DNA of 64,000 nt from Planifilum fimeticola. Its GTDB lineage: Bacteria > Bacillota > Bacilli > Thermoactinomycetales > DSM-44946. Below, piece after piece: positions 1-8,023 of this stretch (its first letter is position 1; each line of letters begins with the position of its first letter). The notes under the pieces were generated by a model. That model saw only the letters and a list, made by a program, of their open reading frames with translations. It searched no databases and was not told the DNA's origin. A program made the position numbers and the translations under genes. The stretch is taken from the NCBI RefSeq assembly GCF_003001905.1, contig NZ_PVNE01000002.1, positions 1 through 64,000 on the forward strand, written 5' to 3'.

Positions 1-78
1 CAGGTGATCCTGCGGTACCAAATCTTCGATATTGACCAATTCAATACTGCCTTGCCGATGGGAGTGGGTTTGAAACAT
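1..78 (-). CDS. IS1182-family transposase, N-terminal fragment cut by the window edge
   Basis: On the minus strand an ATG at 78 opens a frame that runs off the left edge after 26 residues. The peptide starts MFQTHSHRQGSIELVNIEDL and continues VPQDHL. This matches the usual start of IS1182-type (DDE) transposases, where a short basic lead is followed by the LVPxDHLLRK motif. A purine-rich stretch (GGACGGGATGG) precedes the ATG. Only the first 26 residues are visible, so catalytic residues and completeness cannot be judged. Family assignment rests on this short motif. Confidence 0.6.
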   Translation of the reverse strand, partial: MFQTHSHRQGSIELVNIEDLVPQDHL

Positions 79-122
79 ACCATCCCGTCCTTATCCTTTT
101 TGTGTTATCTTCTGATTTCGAC

Positions 123-160
123 AAAAAAAGACTGCTGACCTGCTACCTTTGTCAGCAGTC
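123..160 (-). terminator. Rho-independent terminator facing the transposase
   Basis: GACTGCTGAC (130-139) and GTCAGCAGTC (151-160) form a perfect 10-bp stem with an 11-nt loop. On the minus strand the stem is followed by a run of seven T residues (123-129). It lies upstream of the transposase start. It would stop transcription from outside entering the transposase, and would also end the transcript of the regulator at 345-1727. Confidence 0.75.
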
Positions 161-161
161 T

Positions 162-189
162 CACCGGGATTTGAAACCCGGTGTTTTTT
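162..189 (+). terminator. Rho-independent terminator, plus strand
   Basis: CACCGGG (162-168) pairs with CCCGGTG (177-183), followed by TTTTTT on the plus strand. It lies directly beside the opposite-facing terminator at 123-160. The pair looks like the end region of the insertion sequence. The rest of 190-344 holds no gene that I can support. Confidence 0.6.
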
Positions 190-344
190 ATGCATCCGAC
201 CACCCGGGATGCGACAAATGGTCCGCCGGCATATGGGTTCCGGCTCATTGATCCTGTCATGCAATTCGTTTAATGCTCCTTTGCCGCTGACCCCGTCAAA
301 GGCGGCATCGCCCCCGAAGCGTCGGCGCTCTTGTCTTGCGTGAA

Positions 345-1727
345 TCATCCGTCATGGCGCGTTTTTTCCTTCAGCAGGTTCCGCTTTCGCATCAGCTCCT
401 GGACGAAGGTGAGGCGGTAGATTTGCCGGGGTCGCCCTTTGGTGGCCACTTTCTCTTCTCCGACGATGTCCACCAGCTGGGCATCGATCCACTGCAGCAG
501 GATCCGGTGGGCGCTGCGGATGGTGACGCCCAGCACCGCGGCCAGTTCGTGGGCGGTGTAGTCCGTTTTGCCGTACCGGGCGATCTGGGCGGCCAGCTTG
601 CTCATGTAAATGGCGGACATGCCCGCTTTTTCCGCTTCCCGCAGGAGGGTTTCATCGGTGACGGAAAGTTCGTAGATCATGGGATGGGTCATTTCCACCG
701 GACCGATGACGCTGCGGTCCTCCCGCACGATGAAGCAGATGTTGCCGCCGAATTCCGTGGATTGCCGGAGGGCCATCCGGGCGTGGGTTCCCGCATCCGT
801 GGCCGATCGGCCGAAGCCGATGCCGATGCTCAGGGTGATGCCCAGGGAGCGGTGGGTGTCCTTCAGCAGGGGGAGATATTTGTAGCCCCGGGTTTCCCGC
901 TCGAAGACGCCACGGGTGGTGAAGAAGAGGTATTCTCCTCCTCCCAGGTTGGTCAGATGGCCGTCCAACTGTTTCACGTAGTCCAGCAGCAGCCGGTGGA
1001 GGTCCAGTTCCAGCCGTTGGATGTCGTGCTCGTAGGAAAACTGTCCGGCGATCTTCCGGTAGTTGTCGATCTGGATCAGGCCCACCACGATTTGCGCCTC
1101 TTTGTTCCGCCGGGTCTCGGTGGACAGCAGCGCCCGCTCCAGGGCCACGATCAAATCCTGCAGGGTGGGAGTGACCCACTCGTGGGGGATGTTCTCTTTT
1201 TCCATTTCCATGGCGACGGCGTGGATGCCGGTCATCGCCACGCACCGCGGATGGCTGAGGGCATTTTTTCGGTGAAAGCGGACAATCTCTTCCACCGGCG
1301 CCGTGGGCGGACCATGGAAGTAGGCGGACTCGCGGTTGCTTTCCCCCAGTTCCCCCAGGATTTGTTTCACGTATCGCTCGGCGATAGAATCCACGGAAAG
1401 TTTCTGGGCGCCGTGCAGACTCTGGAGCCGGAAGAGGGAGCGGTACAAACCCGTTCCCATCAGGGGAACGTAGTGGGCGGGCACCTTGAATTCGAGGCGG
1501 TCCTGGGCCAGTTTGTACCCCCGGTATTCCGGAAACAACATCACTTCGACGGAATCCATCAGCTCCGACACGGCGTCCAACAGCTCCTCTTCGGAGGACA
1601 GGGGACGCAGGTGGGGCACGAAGGTCGGAAAGGATTTCAGCGCCTCCCCGGTGCGATCCACCAGCGGTTTGGGTCCGATGACGCCGATGGCGATGACGGA
1701 ATCTCCGGTGGTGAAGGGTTCGCTCAT
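345..1727 (-). CDS. Transcription regulator with GGDEF-like domain and C-terminal winged helix
   Basis: A 460-residue cytoplasmic protein with three parts. Residues about 1-190 match nothing I recognise. Residues about 212-330 look like a degenerate nucleotide-cyclase/GGDEF fold: a first strand VVGLIQIDN, the central hairpin LGGGEYLFF where active enzymes have GG(D/E)EF, and SIGIGFGRSATDAGTHARMA in the last helix region. The layout also resembles archaeal GTP cyclohydrolase III. Residues about 385-450 form a winged helix (AHELAAVLGVTIRSAHRILL, then KGRPRQIYRLT). It is divergent from the sugar genes starting at 1922, with a palindromic operator between them. I infer it controls that locus, sensing a ligand through the GGDEF-like or N-terminal domain. 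The ligand is unknown. Confidence 0.7.
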   Translation of the reverse strand: MSEPFTTGDSVIAIGVIGPKPLVDRTGEALKSFPTFVPHLRPLSSEEELLDAVSELMDSVEVMLFPEYRGYKLAQDRLEFKVPAHYVPLMGTGLYRSLFRLQSLHGAQKLSVDSIAERYVKQILGELGESNRESAYFHGPPTAPVEEIVRFHRKNALSHPRCVAMTGIHAVAMEMEKENIPHEWVTPTLQDLIVALERALLSTETRRNKEAQIVVGLIQIDNYRKIAGQFSYEHDIQRLELDLHRLLLDYVKQLDGHLTNLGGGEYLFFTTRGVFERETRGYKYLPLLKDTHRSLGITLSIGIGFGRSATDAGTHARMALRQSTEFGGNICFIVREDRSVIGPVEMTHPMIYELSVTDETLLREAEKAGMSAIYMSKLAAQIARYGKTDYTAHELAAVLGVTIRSAHRILLQWIDAQLVDIVGEEKVATKGRPRQIYRLTFVQELMRKRNLLKEKTRHDG

Positions 1728-1767
1728 GGACTTCTCCTCCTGATGCGCTAATGAGTGATCGGATAAA

Positions 1768-1789
1768 AAGACACTTAATCGACTTGTCT
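1768..1789. promoter_or_regulatory. Putative operator 1 of the aminosugar locus
   Basis: A 22-bp site reads AAGACA, one base, TTAA, two bases, GACTTGTCT. It contains the inverted repeat AGACA-N11-TGTCT. The same 22-bp pattern, with three differences, recurs at 11578-11599 in front of the binding-protein gene. The right half overlaps the predicted -35 (TTGTCT, 1784-1789). A further partial copy of the right half, ATCGACTTGT, lies at 1844-1853. Confidence 0.65.
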
Positions 1790-1813
1790 ATAAAATAAAA
1801 CATTTCGTATAAT
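1784..1813 (+). promoter_or_regulatory. Promoter for the 1922 operon
   Basis: TTGTCT (1784-1789) and TATAAT (1808-1813) are separated by 18 bp. The -10 is a perfect sigma-A hexamer, while the -35 matches four of six positions. The operator at 1768-1789 covers the -35, a typical repressor position. The transcript would carry a leader of about 100 nt before the ATG at 1922. Confidence 0.6.
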
Positions 1814-1921
1814 GATTGCAAATGTACAAAAAAGTAAATCGTCATCGACTTGTTTTTCATTTCGGCCGTTTCTCGAATTCTTTCGCCTTTGAAGAGAATT
1901 GAGAAGAAACGGGGGGATTAC

Positions 1922-2836
1922 ATGGCGTCGATAAAAATCGGGATGATCGGTTTGGACACCTCCCATTGCACGGCCTTTGCCCGGCTGTTGAATGATCCGG
2001 ATGAGGAATTTCACGTGCCGGGGGGAAGGGTGACCGTCGCCTATCCCGGCGGGTCCCCCGATTTTGAGCTGAGTCGGTCCCGGGTGGAGGGGATCACTGA
2101 GGAGCTGCGGGAACATTACGGTGTCCGCATGGTTTCCTCCCCGGAAGAGGTGGCGGAACAGTCCGATGCCATTCTCCTGACGGCTGTCGACGGGCGCGTC
2201 CATCCGGAGTTGCTCAGGCGGATCGCCCCCTGCAGGAAACCGGTTTTTATCGACAAGCCCTTCGCCGTCAGTTTCCGGGATGCCCGGGAGATGGTCCGCA
2301 TCGCGGAGACGCATCGGACTCCCCTGATGAGCGCCTCCTCTCTCCGGTACGCGGAACCCCTGGTGGCGGCCCTGGAGGAAATGGATGAGCCGTACGGGTG
2401 CGATTGTTTCGGGCCGATGGCGATCGAGCCGACCCAGCCCGGCCTGTTCTGGTACGGGATTCACGGGGTGGAGATGTTATACGCGGCGTTGGGGACCGGA
2501 TGCGTCCGGGTGAGGGCCGTATCCCATCCCCGGCAGGATGTGGTGGTCGGGGAATGGGCGGACGGCCGGATCGGGACGTACCGGGGAAACCGGGAGGGCA
2601 ATGCCTCCTTCGGAGCGCTGATTCACGGCAGGAGGAAATCCGTGTTCGCGGATGTGACCCGGAGCCGCAAACCCTATTACGCCGGTTTGTTGGAGCAGGT
2701 AATGTCGATGTTCCGTTCGAGTTCGCCGCCGCTGGATATACGGGAGACGCTGGAGATCATTCGTTTCATCGAGGCGGCCAATGAAAGCAGGGTCACGGGG
2801 AAAGCGGTGGAGTTGGATCGCCAGCACGAGGTGTGA
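1922..2836 (+). CDS. Gfo/Idh/MocA-family oxidoreductase
   Basis: A 304-residue NAD(P)-dependent sugar dehydrogenase-type protein. The N-terminal Rossmann strand (IKIGMIGLDTSH) lacks the classical GxGxxG and has the GLDTSH variant instead. Residues 108-116 (VFIDKPFAV) carry the family's (E/D)KP signature with the conserved lysine at 112. The ATG at 1922 follows the purine-rich stretch ACGGGGGGATT; an upstream in-frame ATG at 1850 lacks such a signal. It is the first gene of the operon, with 13 nt to the next gene. It probably oxidises or epimerises a sugar or sugar acid released from the glycan; the substrate cannot be read from sequence. Confidence 0.8.
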   Translation: MASIKIGMIGLDTSHCTAFARLLNDPDEEFHVPGGRVTVAYPGGSPDFELSRSRVEGITEELREHYGVRMVSSPEEVAEQSDAILLTAVDGRVHPELLRRIAPCRKPVFIDKPFAVSFRDAREMVRIAETHRTPLMSASSLRYAEPLVAALEEMDEPYGCDCFGPMAIEPTQPGLFWYGIHGVEMLYAALGTGCVRVRAVSHPRQDVVVGEWADGRIGTYRGNREGNASFGALIHGRRKSVFADVTRSRKPYYAGLLEQVMSMFRSSSPPLDIRETLEIIRFIEAANESRVTGKAVELDRQHEV

Positions 2837-2849
2837 GGGGGGAACAGAT

Positions 2850-4532
2850 GTGAAAATGGCCGATGTGGCGGTCCTCTTGGACCGGGAAGAGGCGCGAAGG
2901 CGGTGGCGTTGGGGAGAAAACGCCTTCGGCGGGGAACTGCTTGAAATCCTGTCCCACGGCGGCATTCCCCACCGCCGGGTCTTTGATCCGAAGGAACTCG
3001 CTTCCCGTGCGCCGGATGTTTTGCTCGTCGCCCTGGCGGGGAAGGAGGCGGTTCCCCTGTTGAAGGGGGTGGCCGAACGGGGAGGAGAAGTGTTCATCTT
3101 CGGCAGCTATCCCGAGATGGCCGAAGCGTTGGGAGCGGCGGAAAAGATCCTCGAGGGAGCGGGCTACGCATACACGGAGGTGGAGAACCAACCTCCTCTG
3201 CGCTTTCTTCGCGCCTGCCGCTGGAGGGTTACTTCCCCGACTCCCTTTGCCACCAAGGGGGGATTGAACGAAAGAACCCCCGACGGACCTTTTTACGGCC
3301 CCCTCTACCACCGGTTCGAGATCGGATCGGGGGGCATCACCCACTGGGCGGTGGATCTTTCCGCCACGGTGGTGGGGCTTCAGCAAGGAACCCGTCCGGT
3401 GGAGAGGGACGGGTTCCCCGCCCCCGACGGCACGGCGGGGATCGATGACGGCATCCTGAAAGCCGATGACGGTTTCGAGATGGACTGGGAGGTGGATCGG
3501 GCCCGTACCGAGACCGGCGAGCGGTATTTCGCCCACCCCTATGCGGATTTGTGGAAGGAAACCCTGCTGCGGTCGCTGATGAAGACAGTGACCGCCCGGG
3601 GGTTGACGATTCCCTTTGTGGATTACTGGCCCGGCGGCATCTCCCAGGTGGCGATGATTTCCCTGGACAGCGACTGGAATCTGGATGACTCGGCGGAGTC
3701 CACCCTGCGATTGCTGGGGGAGTGCGATGTGGCCGCCACCTGGTGTCTGATGGAGCCCGGATACAGCTCCGGGATCTATCCCAAGGTGACCGCGGCGGGG
3801 CATGAATTGGCCCTTCACTATAACGCCTACGAGCCGGACGGAGGGGCCTGGGGGCGGGAGGCGTTCTCCAGGCAACTGGAATGGCTCAGGGGTGCGATCG
3901 GGACGGAGCGGGTGGTCTCGAACAAAAACCATTACACCCGGTATGAAGGATGGGGGGAGCTGTTCCGCTGGTGCGAGGAGTTCGGCATCCGGTCGGATCA
4001 GACCCGGGGGCCGAGCAAAAAGGGGAACATCGGCTTTTTGTTCGGCACATGCCACCCCTATTTTCCCATCGCCCGGGCAGAGGAGGAAAACCGGTTCTAC
4101 GACGTGCTGGAAATCAGCTTCCTCACCCAGGACATCAATCTCGGCCGCCTGGCGGATGAGAGCGTGATCGTCCCCTTTTTGGAGGGGGTGCGGCGGGTGC
4201 GGGGCGTCGCCCATTTTCTCTTCCATCCCATCCACCTCCACCGGGAAGAGCCGGTCCGAAGGGCGCTAAGGAGGGTGGTCGAGGAGGCGCGAATGCGGGA
4301 TTTTGACTTCTGGACGGGGGAGCAAATCGATGACTGGGAGCGGCGCCGCAGGCGCATCCGTCTGGCGGGAGTGGATGAAGAGGGGAGACCGCTGGTATCC
4401 GAGACGGCGGGATGCGAGGATGCGGCGATCATGGTTCCCGTTCCGAGGGGAACGGAAGAGCGGGGGAGGACGGTCCTCCGCCACGGAGTTCGGTGCAAAG
4501 CATGGTCCCTGTCGCTGGCAAAACGGGTTTGA
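2850..4532 (+). CDS. Polysaccharide-deacetylase-like protein with extra N-terminal domain
   Basis: 560 residues. The C-terminal half has a NodB-like layout: ISLDSDWN near 270-277 supplies the DxD, and GHELALHYNAY near 317-327 supplies the HxxxxH that binds metal in this superfamily. Later, VAHFLFHPIHLH may supply a catalytic histidine. The N-terminal 130 residues look like a Rossmann or class-I amidotransferase-like domain without clear catalytic residues. There is no signal peptide, so it should act in the cytosol on imported sugar. I chose the GTG at 2850, which follows GAGGGGGGAA at a good distance; the ATG at 2856 is possible. It is likely a de-N-acetylase or related C-N hydrolase. The exact substrate is unknown. 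Confidence 0.6.
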   Translation: MKMADVAVLLDREEARRRWRWGENAFGGELLEILSHGGIPHRRVFDPKELASRAPDVLLVALAGKEAVPLLKGVAERGGEVFIFGSYPEMAEALGAAEKILEGAGYAYTEVENQPPLRFLRACRWRVTSPTPFATKGGLNERTPDGPFYGPLYHRFEIGSGGITHWAVDLSATVVGLQQGTRPVERDGFPAPDGTAGIDDGILKADDGFEMDWEVDRARTETGERYFAHPYADLWKETLLRSLMKTVTARGLTIPFVDYWPGGISQVAMISLDSDWNLDDSAESTLRLLGECDVAATWCLMEPGYSSGIYPKVTAAGHELALHYNAYEPDGGAWGREAFSRQLEWLRGAIGTERVVSNKNHYTRYEGWGELFRWCEEFGIRSDQTRGPSKKGNIGFLFGTCHPYFPIARAEEENRFYDVLEISFLTQDINLGRLADESVIVPFLEGVRRVRGVAHFLFHPIHLHREEPVRRALRRVVEEARMRDFDFWTGEQIDDWERRRRRIRLAGVDEEGRPLVSETAGCEDAAIMVPVPRGTEERGRTVLRHGVRCKAWSLSLAKRV

Positions 4533-4573
4533 GGGCATTTTCCGACCATGGTGCTTGAAGGAGGGGAAAGCCG

Positions 4574-5812
4574 GTGCGGGAAGAGGAGCTGGCCATCCAT
4601 GGGGGGCCGAGGGTGAAGACGGACGCCTTCGGAACGGGAAAGCGGTTCGGCGCGGAGGAGGCGAAGGAACTGCTGGAGGCCTTGGAACAAAACACGCTGT
4701 TTTATCACTCCGGGACGAAGGTGAAGACCTTTTTGAAGCGCTTTAACGAACTGTACGGCGTTCGATACAGCGTGGCCGTTTCCTCCGGAACGGCGGCGAT
4801 CCACGTCGCCCTGGGGGCGGCGGGGGTGACGGTGGGGGACGAGGTGATCACCAGTCCGATCACCGATCAGGGGACGCTGATTGGCATTTTGTACCAGAAC
4901 GCGATTCCGGTGTTTGCCGACCTGGATCCCCGTACCTACAACCTGGACCCGGCCTCGGTGGAGAAGCGGATCACTTCCCGGACCAAGGCCATCCTGGTCG
5001 TCCATCTGGCGGGCAATCCCGCCGACATGGACGGGATCATGGAGGTCGCCCGGCGGCACCGTCTCAAGGTGATCGAGGATTGCGCCCAGAGCTGGCTGAC
5101 CCGCCACCGGGGAAAACTGGCGGGCACCTTCGGCGATTACGGATGTTTCAGCACCAACGATTTCAAGCATATCAGCACCGGGGACGGGGGAATCGTCACC
5201 GTCAATTCCGGGGATGAAGAGGATTTTCAGCGGGTGCACGCCTTCGCCGACAAGAATTACCGGCGCTTTTCGGATGAGGTGATGCGGGATCCGGAATGCC
5301 TGGCCCCCAATTACCGGATGACGGAGCTTCAGGGGGCCGTCGGCATCGCCCAGCTGAAGAAGTTGTCCTGGATCTGCGGAAAGCGCCATGCCTACGGCGA
5401 GCAGATCACCGAGGGCATCCGGGATTTGCCGGGCGTCCTTCCGCCGAAAGTGCCCGAGGGAGGCTGGTCTTCCTATTGGTTTTACATGTTCCGGTTGGAT
5501 GAATCGCAGCTGTCCTGCACGCGGGATCAGTTCACCCTCGCCCTCCGGGAGGAGGGGATCCCGGCGAGCCCCGGTTACATTCCCCGGGTGCTCTACCGGC
5601 AGAAGATGTTTCGGGAGAGACGGGCCTATCCCGACAGCGATTTCCCTTTTTCCCTGTCGGACGTCTCCTATGAACCGGGACTCTGCCCCGTCGCCGAGCG
5701 GATTTTGGAGACGGCGATCCGCCTGCCCGTGAGCGAATTTTTCACGGAAAAGGACATCGACGACATGATCCGTGCGATCCGGAAAGTGGCGCATTATTAC
5801 GCCAAGAAGTGA
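4574..5812 (+). CDS. DegT/DnrJ/EryC1-family PLP aminotransferase
   Basis: A 412-residue type-I fold PLP enzyme of the sugar aminotransferase family. SSGTAAIHVAL near 70-80 is the phosphate-binding loop, IEDCAQS near 167-173 holds the Asp that pairs with the pyridine nitrogen, and STNDFKHISTGDGG near 193-206 carries the Schiff-base lysine (K198). Start is GTG at 4574 behind GGAGGGG. DegT enzymes usually build amino sugars for glycans. In this cluster of dehydrogenase, deacetylase and glycosidases, the reverse use, removal of an amino group from an imported amino sugar, is plausible but inferred. The 192 nt after the stop contain no supported gene. Confidence 0.82.
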   Translation: MREEELAIHGGPRVKTDAFGTGKRFGAEEAKELLEALEQNTLFYHSGTKVKTFLKRFNELYGVRYSVAVSSGTAAIHVALGAAGVTVGDEVITSPITDQGTLIGILYQNAIPVFADLDPRTYNLDPASVEKRITSRTKAILVVHLAGNPADMDGIMEVARRHRLKVIEDCAQSWLTRHRGKLAGTFGDYGCFSTNDFKHISTGDGGIVTVNSGDEEDFQRVHAFADKNYRRFSDEVMRDPECLAPNYRMTELQGAVGIAQLKKLSWICGKRHAYGEQITEGIRDLPGVLPPKVPEGGWSSYWFYMFRLDESQLSCTRDQFTLALREEGIPASPGYIPRVLYRQKMFRERRAYPDSDFPFSLSDVSYEPGLCPVAERILETAIRLPVSEFFTEKDIDDMIRAIRKVAHYYAKK

Positions 5813-6004
5813 GCAGTCGGTATGGTCTGTCGGGCGGGAGGGAGTGACGCGATGCGCTCTTGCAACCGGTGCGGCGCGCACTTCCTTGGCGGGTGCGGCT
5901 TCGGGCCCCGCGGGGACGGAGATGAGCGGTCCCGTCCGGAGTTTGGAGGGTGCAGGTTTGACGGCCCGTTAACAGACTTTATCAGCGGGTGGGGGGAAAA
6001 GAGC

Positions 6005-7900
6005 ATGAGGCTGCGTTTTCAAGGAGATCTGTCCGGCCTGGAAGCCGGGCTGAAGGAGCTGGAAGAGGATCTTTCCTTTGTCCGGGATGAAAAGGGGTTC
6101 CCCGTCGAAGCGGAGCGAATTTCGGAAAATCTGCTGCAGGTTGAAGTGGGGAAAGAGCGGGGGCGGATCCGGTTCCGCGATCCCGTCCATTTCTACCGCG
6201 GACTCGGCATTCTGATCGGCGCCCTCCGGGACGGAAAGCCGGTAGACGTGACGGAAAAGCCCCGGTTTTCGATGAACGGGGCCATGTTCGACTGTTCCCG
6301 GAACGCCGTGTTCCGGCCGGAGGTCCTGCGGCGGGTGATCCGGATCATGGCGGTGATGGGACTCAACATGCTCATGCTGTACACGGAAGAGACCTACACC
6401 GTGGAAGGGGAGCCCTACTTCGGGTACATGCGCGGCCGCTATACGCCGGAGGAGCTGAGGGAGCTGGACGATTACGCCGCCCTTTTCGGCATCGAGATGA
6501 TTCCCTGCATTCAAACCCTGGCCCACTTGGCCGCCTTTCTGAAGTGGGCGCCGGCCCAGAAGTACCGGGACACCGAGGACGTGCTCCTGGCCGGATCGGA
6601 GGATACCTACCGGCTGATCGAAGAGATGATCCGCTCCGTCGCCGGAACGTTCCGAAGCCGGCGCATCCACATCGGGATGGACGAGGCGTTCGGCCTGGGG
6701 AGGGGGCGGTATCTGGACCGCTTCGGTTACCGTCCCCCCTTCGAGATCATGATGGATCATCTCGGGAAGGTGCTTGACATCACTTCCCGATACGGGCTGA
6801 AGCCGATGATGTGGAGCGACATGTTTTTCCGGATGGGCTCCCCCGGTCACGAGTACTATGATCTGAACGCAGAGATCCCTGGGGAGGTGGTCCGCCGGAT
6901 GCCGGAGGGGATCCGGTTGGTGTACTGGGATTATTACCACGATGATCCCGCCTTCTACGAACAATTCATCGAAAAGCACCGCTCGCTGGGGTCCGATCCC
7001 GTTTTTGCGGGAGGGGTGTGGACCTGGGCGGGGCCGGCGGTCCATTACGAGAAGACCTTCGCCACCACCAACGCGGCGCTCAGCGCCTGCAAGCGGAAGG
7101 GGATCCGGGAGGTGTTCGCCACCTTCTGGGGGGATGACGGGGCGGAGACCAACATGTTGGCCGGACTGCTGGGGCTGCAGTTGTTCGCCGAACACGGCTA
7201 TTCCGAGCAGCCGGATCCCGAGAAACTGAAACGGCGCTTTGCCCTCTGCACCGGCGGCGATGCCGACGCCTTCCTCAACCTGGGGAAGTTCGACACCTTT
7301 CCCGGGGCGGACACAGGGGCGCTGATTCCCGACAATCCTTCCAAATTTCTGTTATGGCAGGACGTGTTGATCGGCTTGTTCGACAAGCACATGGAGGAAA
7401 CGGATGCCGCGGAATATTACGATCGGCTGCACCGCAGCCTGAAGGCCGATCGGGACCGGGCCGGAAGGTGGAGGGAACTCTTTGAAGTTCCCGTCCAGTT
7501 GAGCGCCGTACTGCGTCTGAAGTGCGACATCGGCCTGAGGATCAAGGCCCATTACGATCGCGGGGACAAAAGCGGGCTGGAGGCCATCGCGGGAGAGGAA
7601 CTGCCGGCATTGCACCGGGAAATCGACCGGTTGCGGAAGGCGCATCGGAAACAGTGGCTCAGCACCTACAAACCCTTCGGCTGGGAGGTGCTGGACATCC
7701 GCTACGGAGGCTTGTTGGCCCGGGTGGAGACGGCGATGGAACGTCTTCGCGACTTTTGTGCCGGAAAGATTTCACGCATCGAGGAGCTGGAGGAAGAGCG
7801 GCTGGGCTTTGACGGGTTCCGGCCCGGACAGGACCCGGGGGTCGGGAAAGCCAATCTGTATTCCCGGATCGCATCGGCCTGCGTCATGGGCTTCCGCTGA
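6005..7900 (+). CDS. GH20-type beta-N-acetylhexosaminidase (putative, cytosolic)
   Basis: 631 residues. The first 90 or so resemble the GH20b domain that precedes the barrel. RFSMNGAMFDCSRN marks the first barrel strand, and RRIHIGMDEAF carries the Asp-Glu pair (D226-E227) that does catalysis in GH20. The C-terminal 200 residues are helical. There is no signal peptide, so the enzyme should cleave oligosaccharides after import by the downstream ABC transporter. I chose the ATG at 6005 because GGTGGGGGGAAAA precedes it and the GH20b-like homology begins there; an upstream in-frame start at 5822 adds 61 residues of low complexity. It removes terminal GlcNAc- or GalNAc-like units if the family call is right. 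Confidence 0.75.
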   Translation: MRLRFQGDLSGLEAGLKELEEDLSFVRDEKGFPVEAERISENLLQVEVGKERGRIRFRDPVHFYRGLGILIGALRDGKPVDVTEKPRFSMNGAMFDCSRNAVFRPEVLRRVIRIMAVMGLNMLMLYTEETYTVEGEPYFGYMRGRYTPEELRELDDYAALFGIEMIPCIQTLAHLAAFLKWAPAQKYRDTEDVLLAGSEDTYRLIEEMIRSVAGTFRSRRIHIGMDEAFGLGRGRYLDRFGYRPPFEIMMDHLGKVLDITSRYGLKPMMWSDMFFRMGSPGHEYYDLNAEIPGEVVRRMPEGIRLVYWDYYHDDPAFYEQFIEKHRSLGSDPVFAGGVWTWAGPAVHYEKTFATTNAALSACKRKGIREVFATFWGDDGAETNMLAGLLGLQLFAEHGYSEQPDPEKLKRRFALCTGGDADAFLNLGKFDTFPGADTGALIPDNPSKFLLWQDVLIGLFDKHMEETDAAEYYDRLHRSLKADRDRAGRWRELFEVPVQLSAVLRLKCDIGLRIKAHYDRGDKSGLEAIAGEELPALHREIDRLRKAHRKQWLSTYKPFGWEVLDIRYGGLLARVETAMERLRDFCAGKISRIEELEEERLGFDGFRPGQDPGVGKANLYSRIASACVMGFR

Positions 7901-8023
7901 AGCCGAAGGCGGAGTGGGACATTCCGGAGGGTCTTACGGGAGTAGGGACGGAGGGGTGCTTGTGCCGAAGGAAGCGCCGCCTTCTTACATGCGGTTCATT
8001 TTTCTTAAGATTGGGGGGATCCG

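Noticed and set aside
345-1751. Long plus-strand open frame opposite the regulator
   Set aside because: It mirrors the regulator gene, has no ribosome site and no recognisable motif; high GC makes long antisense frames common.
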